DNA of 64,000 bases, from assembly GCA_045863555.1 (NCBI GenBank), contig BTUU01000011.1:62001-126000 (forward strand), read 5' to 3'. This document shows positions 27,454 through 34,621 of this stretch, one piece after another. The stretch is from JACRLV01 sp045863555. Its GTDB lineage: Bacteria > Planctomycetota > Phycisphaerae > UBA1845 > Fen-1342. The notes beneath the pieces are model-generated. The model was not told where the DNA came from, made no database searches, and saw nothing but the letters and a program-made list of their open reading frames with translations. The position numbers and the translations under genes are program-made. Within the stretch, counting starts at the first letter, position 1, and each line of letters begins with the position of its first letter.

Positions 27454-28556
27454 CAGGCCGCTCCTTTGCGAATCAGGCGCAGCAGGGCGCCCGCGGAGGC
27501 GCGCGGCGATGCGTCGCGGATGACCGACTCGATGAGCAGCAGGCCGAGCGCCACGGCCGCGAACCAGTGGTAGATCGTCGGCTGCGGCACAGTCTCGGTT
27601 TCCGTCGCTTCGCGATATTTGACGTGCGGCAGGATCACCTTGCGGTAGATCTCGCCGAGGTCGAAATTCCGCGTGCCGACGCCGACGAACAGGTCCATGC
27701 CCGACGTCCGGGCGACTTTCCGGAGCGTGTCGAAATTCGCCCGGCTGCGCACCTCCTCACCCTTGTACTTCAGATACTCCTCGCCGCGGCCGGACGTGAC
27801 GGGAATTCTCGCTCCCTCGCGTTCATCGCCGATCGCCACGGCAACGACGGGGATCTTCGCTTTCTCCCAGAGGGCCTGCGCGGCCTCGACCGGGTAGCTG
27901 TCCTGGTCCTCGCCGTCGGTGATCACGAGCACGATCTTGTGCGTGTCGAGCCCGTCATTCAGCGCCTCCTGGGCCACGCGGATCGCGTCGCCGATCATCG
28001 TCCCGCCGACGGGGACCGAATCGGGCGTCAGGTCGTCGAGCGCGAGCCGCGCAAAGCCGTAGTCGTTCGTGAGCGGACAACGCAGCGACGGTTTGCCCGC
28101 GAAGGCGATGATGCCGATGCGGTCGCCGCCGAGCGACGAGAGCAGGTCGTCGCGGATGCTCAGCTTGGCCCGCTCGAGCCGGTTGGGGACCATGTCGCGC
28201 GCGAGCATCGAGCGCGAAACATCGAGCAGCACCATGACATCAACGCCGCGGTGGATGACCGTCTGCTCCGCCTGGCCGTAGCGCGGGCCGATCATCGCTC
28301 CGACGAGCGCGACCAGGCCGGCGATGAGAATTCCGAGTTTGAGCCCCGGCCGCCAGAGTGCGAGCGGCGTCCGCTCCGTCCTCTCACCGGCCTTCGTCGC
28401 CGTTGGCTGTACGCCCACGCCGACGAGTTCGATGGCCGCGAAGCGCTGAAGCGCCCGCCGCCGCTGCCAGAGCGAATAGACGCCCAGCACACCGACGGCA
28501 AGCACGCCCCACAGCGCGTGCAGCCAGTTCAGATTGTCGAAGGTCAGGCCGTTCAC
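27453..28556 (-). CDS. BatB-like VWA domain membrane protein
   Basis: The 367-residue protein has transmembrane segments near 10-28 and 72-90 and at the C-terminus (about 335-355), flanking a von Willebrand A domain. The MIDAS motif is LLDVSRSM (DxSxS), followed by GGTMIGDAIRVA and ITDGEDQDSYPVE. The Bat proteins are implicated in aerotolerance and envelope stress, with MoxR ATPases as partners. It overlaps batA by four bases (ATGA) and the TPR gene by one. Confidence 0.92.
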   Translation of the reverse strand: MNGLTFDNLNWLHALWGVLAVGVLGVYSLWQRRRALQRFAAIELVGVGVQPTATKAGERTERTPLALWRPGLKLGILIAGLVALVGAMIGPRYGQAEQTVIHRGVDVMVLLDVSRSMLARDMVPNRLERAKLSIRDDLLSSLGGDRIGIIAFAGKPSLRCPLTNDYGFARLALDDLTPDSVPVGGTMIGDAIRVAQEALNDGLDTHKIVLVITDGEDQDSYPVEAAQALWEKAKIPVVAVAIGDEREGARIPVTSGRGEEYLKYKGEEVRSRANFDTLRKVARTSGMDLFVGVGTRNFDLGEIYRKVILPHVKYREATETETVPQPTIYHWFAAVALGLLLIESVIRDASPRASAGALLRLIRKGAA

Positions 28557-29650
28557 GGAATTCTCCGCAGCCGCGTCGAATCCAGCAGCGACTGAAGCCC
28601 CAGCGCGGACGCCGCCACGACCAGCAGTGGAAACGCGAGTTCGCCCCAGCGGACGAAGTGCCGCTCCTCGGTCTTCGTTCGCTCGAGCTTGTCGATTTCC
28701 GCATAAATACTCTCAAGCGACTTCGCATCGCCCGCGACAAAGAACTTGCCCCCGGAGATGTCGGCGATATAGCGAAGGTCATCATCCGGCACGCGAAGCC
28801 GCCGCCCCGTCACCGTCCGTTCACCCGTCCCGGAGAGGATCGTGTAGACCTTGATCTTGTTCAGCGCCGCCAGGTCGCCCGCGTCGCGCGGCGTAATCGT
28901 GCCCGCGTTCTGCTGGCCGTCCGTGAGCAGGATCGCGATCTTGCTCTTGACCACGATCTGCTCGCCCGAACCCGCGGTCCGCTTCAGGTCGCGCAGCCGC
29001 TCGACCGCGAGCGCCAGCCCGTCGCCGATCGCCGTTCCGTCCTCGTCGTTGGCCCGCTGGAGCCCCGGAATCGAACCGTCGGCGTACATCTCGCTGATCG
29101 TCCGCGTCGCATTCAGCAGCCGCACGAGATTCTCATGATCGAGCGTCAGCGGACAGATCGCATCCGCGTAGCCCGCGAACCGGACCATGCCGATGATGTC
29201 ATTCTTCCGGCCGGGCAGCGTCTCGTTGTCCTTCTCGCCCAGCACGAACCGGCGGAATACGTCCTTCACGATTTCCAGCCGCGTGAGCCGCTCTCCCGGC
29301 GGCGAAAGATCGGTGTCGCGCATGCTGCTCGAAACGTCCACGACCATTTGGATCGCGATGCCCTCGGCGAACGTCCGGCTGCTCTCGTCCGCCTTCTGCG
29401 GCCGGGCGACGGCCAGGATCAGCGCGAGGAGCGCGATTGTGCGCAGAATCGGCGAAATCACGATCATCCGCCGCGAAATCGCGCCCCCGGCCGCCTTGAG
29501 GCCGGCGACGTTCGGAAAGCGGATCACTGCCCGCCCGGCCGGGCGCAGCCAGAGCCACCAGAGCAGCGGCAGAATCGCGAGCAGCGCGAACGCCCAGGGA
29601 TAGCGCCAGGCGAGCCAGTCGGGCGTTCCGGGGATGTGCAGGGGATTCAT
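28553..29650 (-). CDS. BatA-like VWA domain membrane protein
   Basis: The ATG at 29650 gives 365 residues; AAGGGA lies upstream and the codon overlaps the preceding stop (ATGA), so a longer frame is not needed. Transmembrane segments occur at about 18-38, 62-78 and near 335-352. The VWA domain has MIDAS VVDVSSSM, then DGTAIGDGLALAVERL and LLTDGQQNAG. It is the paralogue of the next gene, as in batA-batB operons. It is probably a cytoplasmic-membrane protein with the VWA domain outside. Confidence 0.92.
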   Translation of the reverse strand: MNPLHIPGTPDWLAWRYPWAFALLAILPLLWWLWLRPAGRAVIRFPNVAGLKAAGGAISRRMIVISPILRTIALLALILAVARPQKADESSRTFAEGIAIQMVVDVSSSMRDTDLSPPGERLTRLEIVKDVFRRFVLGEKDNETLPGRKNDIIGMVRFAGYADAICPLTLDHENLVRLLNATRTISEMYADGSIPGLQRANDEDGTAIGDGLALAVERLRDLKRTAGSGEQIVVKSKIAILLTDGQQNAGTITPRDAGDLAALNKIKVYTILSGTGERTVTGRRLRVPDDDLRYIADISGGKFFVAGDAKSLESIYAEIDKLERTKTEERHFVRWGELAFPLLVVAASALGLQSLLDSTRLRRIP

Positions 29651-30705
29651 GCCGCTTTCCCTTCTGCACGCGAACCGGCGGTGACGGCGCTTGCCGGATT
29701 CTGCGCCGCCTGAATCGCCGCCCATGCCGCCGCGCTCGTTTCGACGAATGACCGCGCCGTCTGAAGCGCGGCCGCCGCGTCGTCGCTCGTCGGTGCGAAT
29801 GCCGCATATTTGATGAGGTCGCAGCGTTGCATGAACTCGCGGAGCCCGGCCGAGTCCACCGGCAGGCGGGTGCGGTCGCGGGCCAGCGTCGTGATGAATT
29901 CCTCCGTGGTCATTTCCGGTGCACGCAGCCCGAACTTCCGCTCGATGTACGCCCGGATGATCTCGCTCATGCGATAGTAGTATTCGCGGGCCTCGCCGAC
30001 TGCGAGCCAGTCCTTGCCGGCCAGCGACGAGAGTTCCCGCAGCGCCCACGCCTCGGGCGAAAGCGGGGGCGGCGGCTTTCGGATGGCGCGGATGATCCAC
30101 CACGTCGCCGCGGCCGTGAGGAGCAGGCCCGCGATGATGCTGCCGGCGATGAGCGCGATTTCCCGCGTCGTCATCGGCGGCGGCGGGGGGGTGCGGACGC
30201 CGGTGATGTCGCGCGGCGCGGCGAGCGAATCCTGGCTCGTGAGCGCCGAGCGGACGTTGATTTTCAGCGTGTTGGCGGCCAGTTCGTTTTCGAAGCTCGC
30301 CGGCTGACTCGCGGCCGGGCGCGGGCCGTATTTGAGGACGAGCGGCGGGATCTCCTTCTCACCCGACGTCAGAAACTCGAGCGTGAACGTGTGCCGCCAG
30401 ACCGTTCGTCCATCGGCGCCGGGCAGCGGATCGGCCGACTTTTCGTCACGGACCCGCGCGCCGCCGAGATCCGCCGCGGTCGGGAATCCGGCCACGAGTT
30501 CGCCGGGGAGCGTCGCGGTGAGCGAGAGCGTGACCGGATCGCCGATCCAGACCTCACTGGGCGTCGCTTCGACCTTGAATTGAATCGGCCCGCGTTCCGC
30601 ATCGGCGACGGCGGTCGGTGACGGCGCCGGCGGCGGTTTCGAGCAGCCGGCGAGGCCAAGCGCCAGCGCCCCGATCAGAACCCCGAGCGCAAGTGCGTGG
30701 GACAA
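29647..30705 (-). CDS. BatD-like lipoprotein with C-terminal transmembrane segment
   Basis: A TTG start at 30705 gives 352 residues with a proper lipoprotein signal (GVLIGALALGLAGC). The frame stays open to an ATG at 30861 that overlaps the previous stop, but this would add 52 Arg/Glu-rich residues, partly encoded by TCGCTCT arrays, before the signal peptide. I consider that extension unlikely. The mature protein has a beta-rich domain like the BatD N-terminus (PSEVWIGDPVTLSLTATLPG). A transmembrane helix lies near 210-230, followed by a helical cytoplasmic tail. It acts with BatA and BatB in an envelope complex. Confidence 0.75.
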   Translation of the reverse strand: MSHALALGVLIGALALGLAGCSKPPPAPSPTAVADAERGPIQFKVEATPSEVWIGDPVTLSLTATLPGELVAGFPTAADLGGARVRDEKSADPLPGADGRTVWRHTFTLEFLTSGEKEIPPLVLKYGPRPAASQPASFENELAANTLKINVRSALTSQDSLAAPRDITGVRTPPPPPMTTREIALIAGSIIAGLLLTAAATWWIIRAIRKPPPPLSPEAWALRELSSLAGKDWLAVGEAREYYYRMSEIIRAYIERKFGLRAPEMTTEEFITTLARDRTRLPVDSAGLREFMQRCDLIKYAAFAPTSDDAAAALQTARSFVETSAAAWAAIQAAQNPASAVTAGSRAEGKAA

Positions 30706-30710
30706 AGACG

Positions 30711-30738
30711 TCGCTCTTCGCTTTTCGCTCTTCGATCT
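30711..30738. repeat. Heptamer tandem array, TCGCTCT x4
   Basis: Four 7-bp units (TCGCTCT, TCGCTTT, TCGCTCT, TCGATCT) lie directly upstream of the preferred start of the BatD-like gene. They match the array at 30823-30857. Confidence 0.8.
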
Positions 30739-30822
30739 TCGGCCGCTCCTCGCCCTCGCTAGCGCGTCGGGCTCGGATTGCGAGATCATCGCCGAACGCG
30801 CCGTGGCCGCGCGCGTCTCATT

Positions 30823-30857
30823 TCGCTCTTCGCTCCTCGCTCTTCGCTCTTCGCATC
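30823..30857. repeat. Heptamer tandem array, TCGCTCT x5
   Basis: Five 7-bp units (TCGCTCT, TCGCTCC, TCGCTCT, TCGCTCT, TCGCATC) end one base before the stop codon of the DUF58 gene. The same heptamer occurs 85 bases away, so both copies flank the DUF58/BatD-like junction. Confidence 0.8.
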
Positions 30858-31733
30858 TCATCGCGCCTTCCCCCGCTTATGGAAGAAGCGCGTCAGCGGC
30901 TCGACAAACGACCCGCCCGTCTCGACCTCGATCATGTCGAGCCCGGTGCGACGAAACGTCTGGAGCAGCGTCAACCGATCGCGGTCCGCCAGCGCGGCAA
31001 AACGGTCGCGGAAGCCCCGGCTGCTCGTATCGACCAGCATCTGCTCGCCGGTCTCGGGGTCGATGCACTCGATGTAGCGCACCGGCGGCAGCCGCGTCTC
31101 GCGCTCGTCGAAAATGCGGACGGGAATCAGGTCGTGCCGATGCCGCACGATCCGCAGCGCCTTCGTGAAGTCCGGCGATCGAAAATCGCTGATGAGAAAC
31201 ACCACGCTCCGCCGATCGAGCACGCGGTCGAGATGCTCCAGCGCCAGCTCGATGTCCGTTCCCCGGCCCCGCGCCTCGGGCAGCAGCAGCTCGCGGACGA
31301 CCCGCAGCACGTGCCGCGTGCCTTTCCGCGCCGGGACGAACTGCTCGATGCGGTCGCTGAACTGGAGCAGGCCGACCTTGTCGTTGTTGCGGATGGCCGA
31401 GAACGCGAGCGTCGCCCCGAGCCGCGCGACGAGCCGCCGCTTCAGCTCCGCCCGCGACCCGAAATCCTGCGACGCGCTGACGTCGACGACGAGCATGACC
31501 GTCAGCTCGCGCTCCTCGCGAAAGCGCTTCACGAACGGCCGGCCGCTGCGGGCGGTCACGTTCCAGTCGATCGTGCGGACGTCGTCGCCGGGCTGATACT
31601 CGCGGACCTCCTCGAACTCCATGCCGAGGCCCTTGAAGGCGGAGTGATACTGCCCGGCGAAGACGTCATTGACGACCGCCGCGGTGATGATCTGGATTCG
31701 GCGGACTTCCTTGAGGATCTCCGCGGGAATCAT
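30858..31733 (-). CDS. DUF58 domain protein of the bat operon
   Basis: The ATG at 31733 (GGGGG upstream) gives 291 residues. The DUF58 signature is present: GLGMEFEEVREYQPGDDVRTIDW and ARSGRPFVKRFREER. A VWA-like core follows (MLVVDVSASQDFG, LLQFSDRIEQFVPARKG, FLISDFRSPDF). DUF58 proteins usually sit between moxR and bat genes and are substrates or partners of MoxR. Here moxR is missing upstream; a repeat island occupies that place. Confidence 0.93.
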   Translation of the reverse strand: MIPAEILKEVRRIQIITAAVVNDVFAGQYHSAFKGLGMEFEEVREYQPGDDVRTIDWNVTARSGRPFVKRFREERELTVMLVVDVSASQDFGSRAELKRRLVARLGATLAFSAIRNNDKVGLLQFSDRIEQFVPARKGTRHVLRVVRELLLPEARGRGTDIELALEHLDRVLDRRSVVFLISDFRSPDFTKALRIVRHRHDLIPVRIFDERETRLPPVRYIECIDPETGEQMLVDTSSRGFRDRFAALADRDRLTLLQTFRRTGLDMIEVETGGSFVEPLTRFFHKRGKAR

Positions 31734-31827
31734 GCCGGCCCCCAACCCGCGGCCGCGTCGGCCCCGGGCACGTGAATCAGGAATTGTATAGACAGCGGGC
31801 GGCGGGGGTAGCGGTCGGAAAGGCGGC

Positions 31828-31859
31828 GTGAAAACGTGATAACGTGAAAACGTGAAAAG
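31828..31859 (+). repeat. Octamer tandem array, GTGAAAAC x4
   Basis: Four 8-bp units: GTGAAAAC, GTGATAAC, GTGAAAAC, GTGAAAAG. It lies about 20 bases before a second octamer array of a different sequence. Confidence 0.85.
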
Positions 31860-31879
31860 CCGCGCGGCGGCGGGCGCGG

Positions 31880-31919
31880 GTGGGAAAGTGGGAAGGTGGG
31901 AACGTGGGAACGTGGGAAG
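31880..31919 (+). repeat. Octamer tandem array, GTGGGAAG x5 (first copy)
   Basis: Five 8-bp units: GTGGGAAA, GTGGGAAG, GTGGGAAC, GTGGGAAC, GTGGGAAG. A second array of the same unit starts 30 bases later. Confidence 0.88.
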
Positions 31920-31949
31920 GGAATCAGGATCCGGCAGGGCACTCGGCGG

Positions 31950-31989
31950 GTGGGAAGGTGGGAAGGTGGGAAGGTGGGAAGGTGGGAAT
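31950..31989 (+). repeat. Octamer tandem array, GTGGGAAG x5 (second copy)
   Basis: Four perfect GTGGGAAG units followed by GTGGGAAT. The cleaner units compared with the first copy suggest more recent expansion. Confidence 0.9.
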
Positions 31990-32016
31990 GGGATCGGAAC
32001 GCGCTACGGTCTCCGT

Positions 32017-32122
32017 CTTCGCCCGCCATGGCGCGACTCTTCGCCGGCCATGGCGCGACTCTTCGCCCGACATAGCGCGACTCTTCGCCCGGCAGGGCGC
32101 GACTCTTCGCCCGGCAGGGCGC
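32017..32122. repeat. 22-bp tandem repeat array
   Basis: Four full 22-bp units (32031-32052, 32053-32074, 32075-32096, 32097-32118) share the core GCGCGACTCTTCGCC and differ in the last five or six bases (CCATG, ACATA, GCAGG, GCAGG). Partial units flank them. The period is not a multiple of three, so the array is not coding. The units are too short and too alike for CRISPR spacers. Confidence 0.85.
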
Positions 32123-32132
32123 ACGATCGTTG

Positions 32133-32152
32133 CCAGTGACTTCAGTCACTGG
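32133..32152. repeat. 8-bp hairpin with TTCA loop
   Basis: CCAGTGAC (32133-32140), loop TTCA and GTCACTGG (32145-32152) form a perfect stem between the 22-bp array and the heptad-repeat region. No T-run follows closely on either strand, although TTCTATTCTTCC lies 10 bases downstream. It may be a REP-like element or a weak terminator. Confidence 0.5.
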
Positions 32153-32261
32153 ATGGCAGCCTTCTATTCTTCCCCGCCCGGAGGGCGGACGAGGTTCGCC
32201 TGTACGCGCGCAAGTTGCCCGGCGCTCTCCAGCGGGTGCATCGGCCACGCGGCGCGGTCGC

Positions 32262-32902
32262 ATGAATAGCGCGTCCGGAAAAGCATAGAAGACAAGCCCC
32301 GCAACCCCAGCGACAAAGCTCGCACCGCCGTCCACAAGGACCGTAAAGGCCTCGACAAAGACCGTAGCGGCCTCGGCGAGAACCGTAGAGGCCTTAACAG
32401 AGACCGTAGCGGCCTCGACAAGGACCGTAGCTCCCCCGACAAGGACCGTAGAGGGCTCGACGACGACCGCAGCGGCCTCGAAGAAGACCGTAGACACGTC
32501 TACGGACCGCGTAGACGAGTCGACAACGACCGTAGACAGGGCGATGAGGCTCACAGATGCGTCGACGGAGCGCGAAGCCGTGGCGACAAGCCTTGTGCGC
32601 CTGTGAACGAAGTCCGTGCCGCCGCGCACAAACGTCGCGCAGCCCCGCGCGAGGGCTTCACAGCCCTGCGCGAAGCTCGCGCAGCCCTGCGCAAGGGTTT
32701 CACGGTCCCGCGCGACGACCGTACGGGGCTGAACACGGACCGCGCAGGGCTGTGAAAAGAGCGCGCAGGGCTGAACAAAGCGCGTGAAGGGCTGAATGAA
32801 GCCCGCGCGCGGGTGAACAAGAAGCGTGCGCGGCGGAACAACGCGCGTGCGCGGCCGAACGAGAGCCGGGCGAAGGCGAGCAATAGATGCGGTATGCGGT
32901 AG
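32262..32902 (+). pseudogene. Decayed heptad-repeat (coiled-coil-like) gene
   Basis: On the plus strand, one frame reads about 28 consecutive seven-residue units, for example DKDRSGL, NRDRSGL, REARAAL, NKAREGL. Arg at position 4 is kept in most units while its codon drifts (CGT, CGC, CGA, CGG). Leu also uses CTC, CTT and CTG. Third-position drift points to past selection in this frame. The frame lacks a start codon; an ATG at 32262 would be in frame if the A4 run at 32279-32282 had one more A. An in-frame TGA lies at 32753-32755. The frame ends at TAG 32900-32902. The product is not recognised; a minisatellite that happens to be open is the alternative. Confidence 0.45.
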
Positions 32903-33046
32903 CGCAGAAGATGCGTGTCCGCGCGTCGAGGCGGCCCGCGCGAACAGCATGCTTACGCGGAGTACCGCGAAAGCATGCAACCCGCCGTGGCATCAGCGCA
33001 ACGCGACAGTTCAAGCTAGAATTGCCCTTCGGATTGTAGGTGAGTG

Positions 33047-34483
33047 ATGGCTGACGCTATGAGCGACCACGGTTTGCGCGCCGCGATCGGCGCGGTCGAG
33101 AGCGCATTTGAGGGCGAAAATGTCGTCAGGCGCCTCCCGGCGAAGCACCCGGGTCGGCGCTGCTGGGAGGCGCTAAAGGAGCTCTTGCGCCGCGGCAAAA
33201 TGCGCGTCGGCGGCGTCGAATTTGGTCAAATGCAACTCGACGTCGAGTCACTCATCTTCTTGGAACGAGAACGTGCCGAGAGCCGCGTGTCGTCTCGAAA
33301 GCTCGCACACATCCAAGGGATGCTCCGGAGCGCCTACAGCGACGTATTGCTCGAACTTTCAGCGTATCGCTCGATTTGCTCGGTTGGTTGCCACGCAGAG
33401 CTTCGCGAAGACGAGAATCTGCCAGATCTTTGGGCGGAGACGCCGGGCGGTAAAAACTACACTGTAGAGTGCAAGTCAGTTCACGTGTTTACAGACAATG
33501 CCATCCACAAGGCCCTGCGAAAAGCGAATCGCCAACTAAGATCCGCATTGGATCAGGACTCTGCGGCTGACGGTGTATTCGTCCTCAAATTAACGCCGGA
33601 TGACGGCGTCCTCACGCCCGGCGAGGGTGAGCGAATTGTCCTCTTGGTCGCCTCCCAAGTTGAGCGAATGCTGAGGACCGGACACTTCCGGGCAGTGAGG
33701 CGGGTGTTCATTTCGTGGGACACATTTTCGCGCTCGGAATCGCAGGCTGAGCCGTGGCGAATCATCGTTTCGCGCCATTTTGCTGAGACTTGGACTCGGT
33801 TAGGCCCTGTCGACCTTACGAGCGAGCAGCTCTTCGCTACGCTCGTGTCGGCGTTTGAGCCAATCGAGGGAGAGCCGCCCCCTCAGAAGGTCGCAATTCG
33901 GGAACACTCAATGCTACGAGTCGACTCAGGGGGGCAACTCAACGAGCGTTTGGTAATCGAAACCACTCGAAGCCCCGATGAAGTTGTCTGGTTCGATGTC
34001 GGACCACAAATCTCCACCGGGCTCTTTGCGAAGAACGTTTCTAGAGACATGAGGTGCTTTGTAGTCGGCGATCATGATGGAACTCGTCTCGATGTACGGC
34101 TAGCCGTGTTGATACCGCTCCAACTGATCGACGCATCGTGTCGGACGGGGTCTCATATGGCAGAGCAACAGCTCAAATGCATATGTAGGAAGTTCGGACT
34201 CCGAGTGGCATTCGGCCAGATCGTCACCGACTGGCTGTCCCGCACATGCATCATAGTGCCGGCGTCGTTTGATACATTTACGGTACAGTTCTCTGAACAG
34301 TTGCCCGAGTCACTTCGGGGACAAATGATAAACCACAAGGAGTGGTCAGAAATGTGCGCGTTCATTGTGTCTCGCACGTCTCGAGTGTCGGACGGCGGAC
34401 ACTCGCTCATGGAGATCGGGCTTCTCTTTTGCATCGACATACGTCGCCTGGGGGCTGCGATACGCCCAATTGGGCGGCCCTAG
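33047..34483 (+). CDS. Putative PD-(D/E)XK nuclease-like protein, accessory gene
   Basis: I do not recognise the family of this 478-residue protein. It does carry a nuclease-like core: Glu118 in CHAELRED, Asp127 in NLPDLWAE, and Glu141-x-Lys143 in YTVECKSV, the order and spacing of PD-(D/E)XK enzymes. Helices follow (HKALRKANRQLRSALD). AGG six bases before the ATG supports the start. Base composition is visibly less GC-rich than the neighbours (ATA, TTT and TTG codons), and the gene sits beside the repeat island; both suggest horizontal transfer. A role in restriction or defence is inferred. Confidence 0.65.
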   Translation: MADAMSDHGLRAAIGAVESAFEGENVVRRLPAKHPGRRCWEALKELLRRGKMRVGGVEFGQMQLDVESLIFLERERAESRVSSRKLAHIQGMLRSAYSDVLLELSAYRSICSVGCHAELREDENLPDLWAETPGGKNYTVECKSVHVFTDNAIHKALRKANRQLRSALDQDSAADGVFVLKLTPDDGVLTPGEGERIVLLVASQVERMLRTGHFRAVRRVFISWDTFSRSESQAEPWRIIVSRHFAETWTRLGPVDLTSEQLFATLVSAFEPIEGEPPPQKVAIREHSMLRVDSGGQLNERLVIETTRSPDEVVWFDVGPQISTGLFAKNVSRDMRCFVVGDHDGTRLDVRLAVLIPLQLIDASCRTGSHMAEQQLKCICRKFGLRVAFGQIVTDWLSRTCIIVPASFDTFTVQFSEQLPESLRGQMINHKEWSEMCAFIVSRTSRVSDGGHSLMEIGLLFCIDIRRLGAAIRPIGRP

Positions 34484-34593
34484 GTCGTCGCTACGGGATC
34501 GGCGACGACTGGTCTCTCACGCCGGTCGTGTCAGCATGGCACCCAACAGGGTGGCCGTCGCAACGCTTGACCTTCCCACCTTGCCACCGCGTT

Positions 34594-34621
34594 CTTTCAC
34601 CTTTCACTTTTCACCTCTCAC
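34594..34621 (-). repeat. Heptamer tandem array, GTGAAAG x4
   Basis: Read on the minus strand: GTGAGAG, GTGAAAA, GTGAAAG, GTGAAAG. It overlaps the stop codon of the RND pump gene (34618-34620), again placing a short array exactly at a gene end. Confidence 0.85.

Larger units (their letters stand above)
31734..32261. other. Repeat-rich intergenic island, no gene
   Basis: This stretch upstream of the DUF58 gene contains three 8-bp arrays, a 22-bp array and a hairpin, all listed separately. A 416-codon open frame runs through it on the minus strand, but it is mostly translated repeat and crosses several unrelated arrays; I reject it as a gene. No promoter for the bat operon could be picked out with confidence. 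Confidence 0.6.

Noticed and set aside
32017..32122. CRISPR-like array
   Set aside because: The units are 22 bp without unique spacers, and no cas gene is in the window.
31730..32980. 416-codon open frame on the minus strand across the repeat island
   Set aside because: It stays open because the 8- and 22-bp arrays happen to lack stops in this frame. It crosses unrelated repeats and runs into the DUF58 gene. The heptad pattern is clearer on the plus strand.
22849..34529. Shared 13-mer CTCACGCCGGTCG after both candidate defence genes (near 22849 and 34517)
   Set aside because: A match this short is expected by chance in 64 kb of GC-rich DNA, and no longer homology surrounds it. It is not evidence of a common attachment site.
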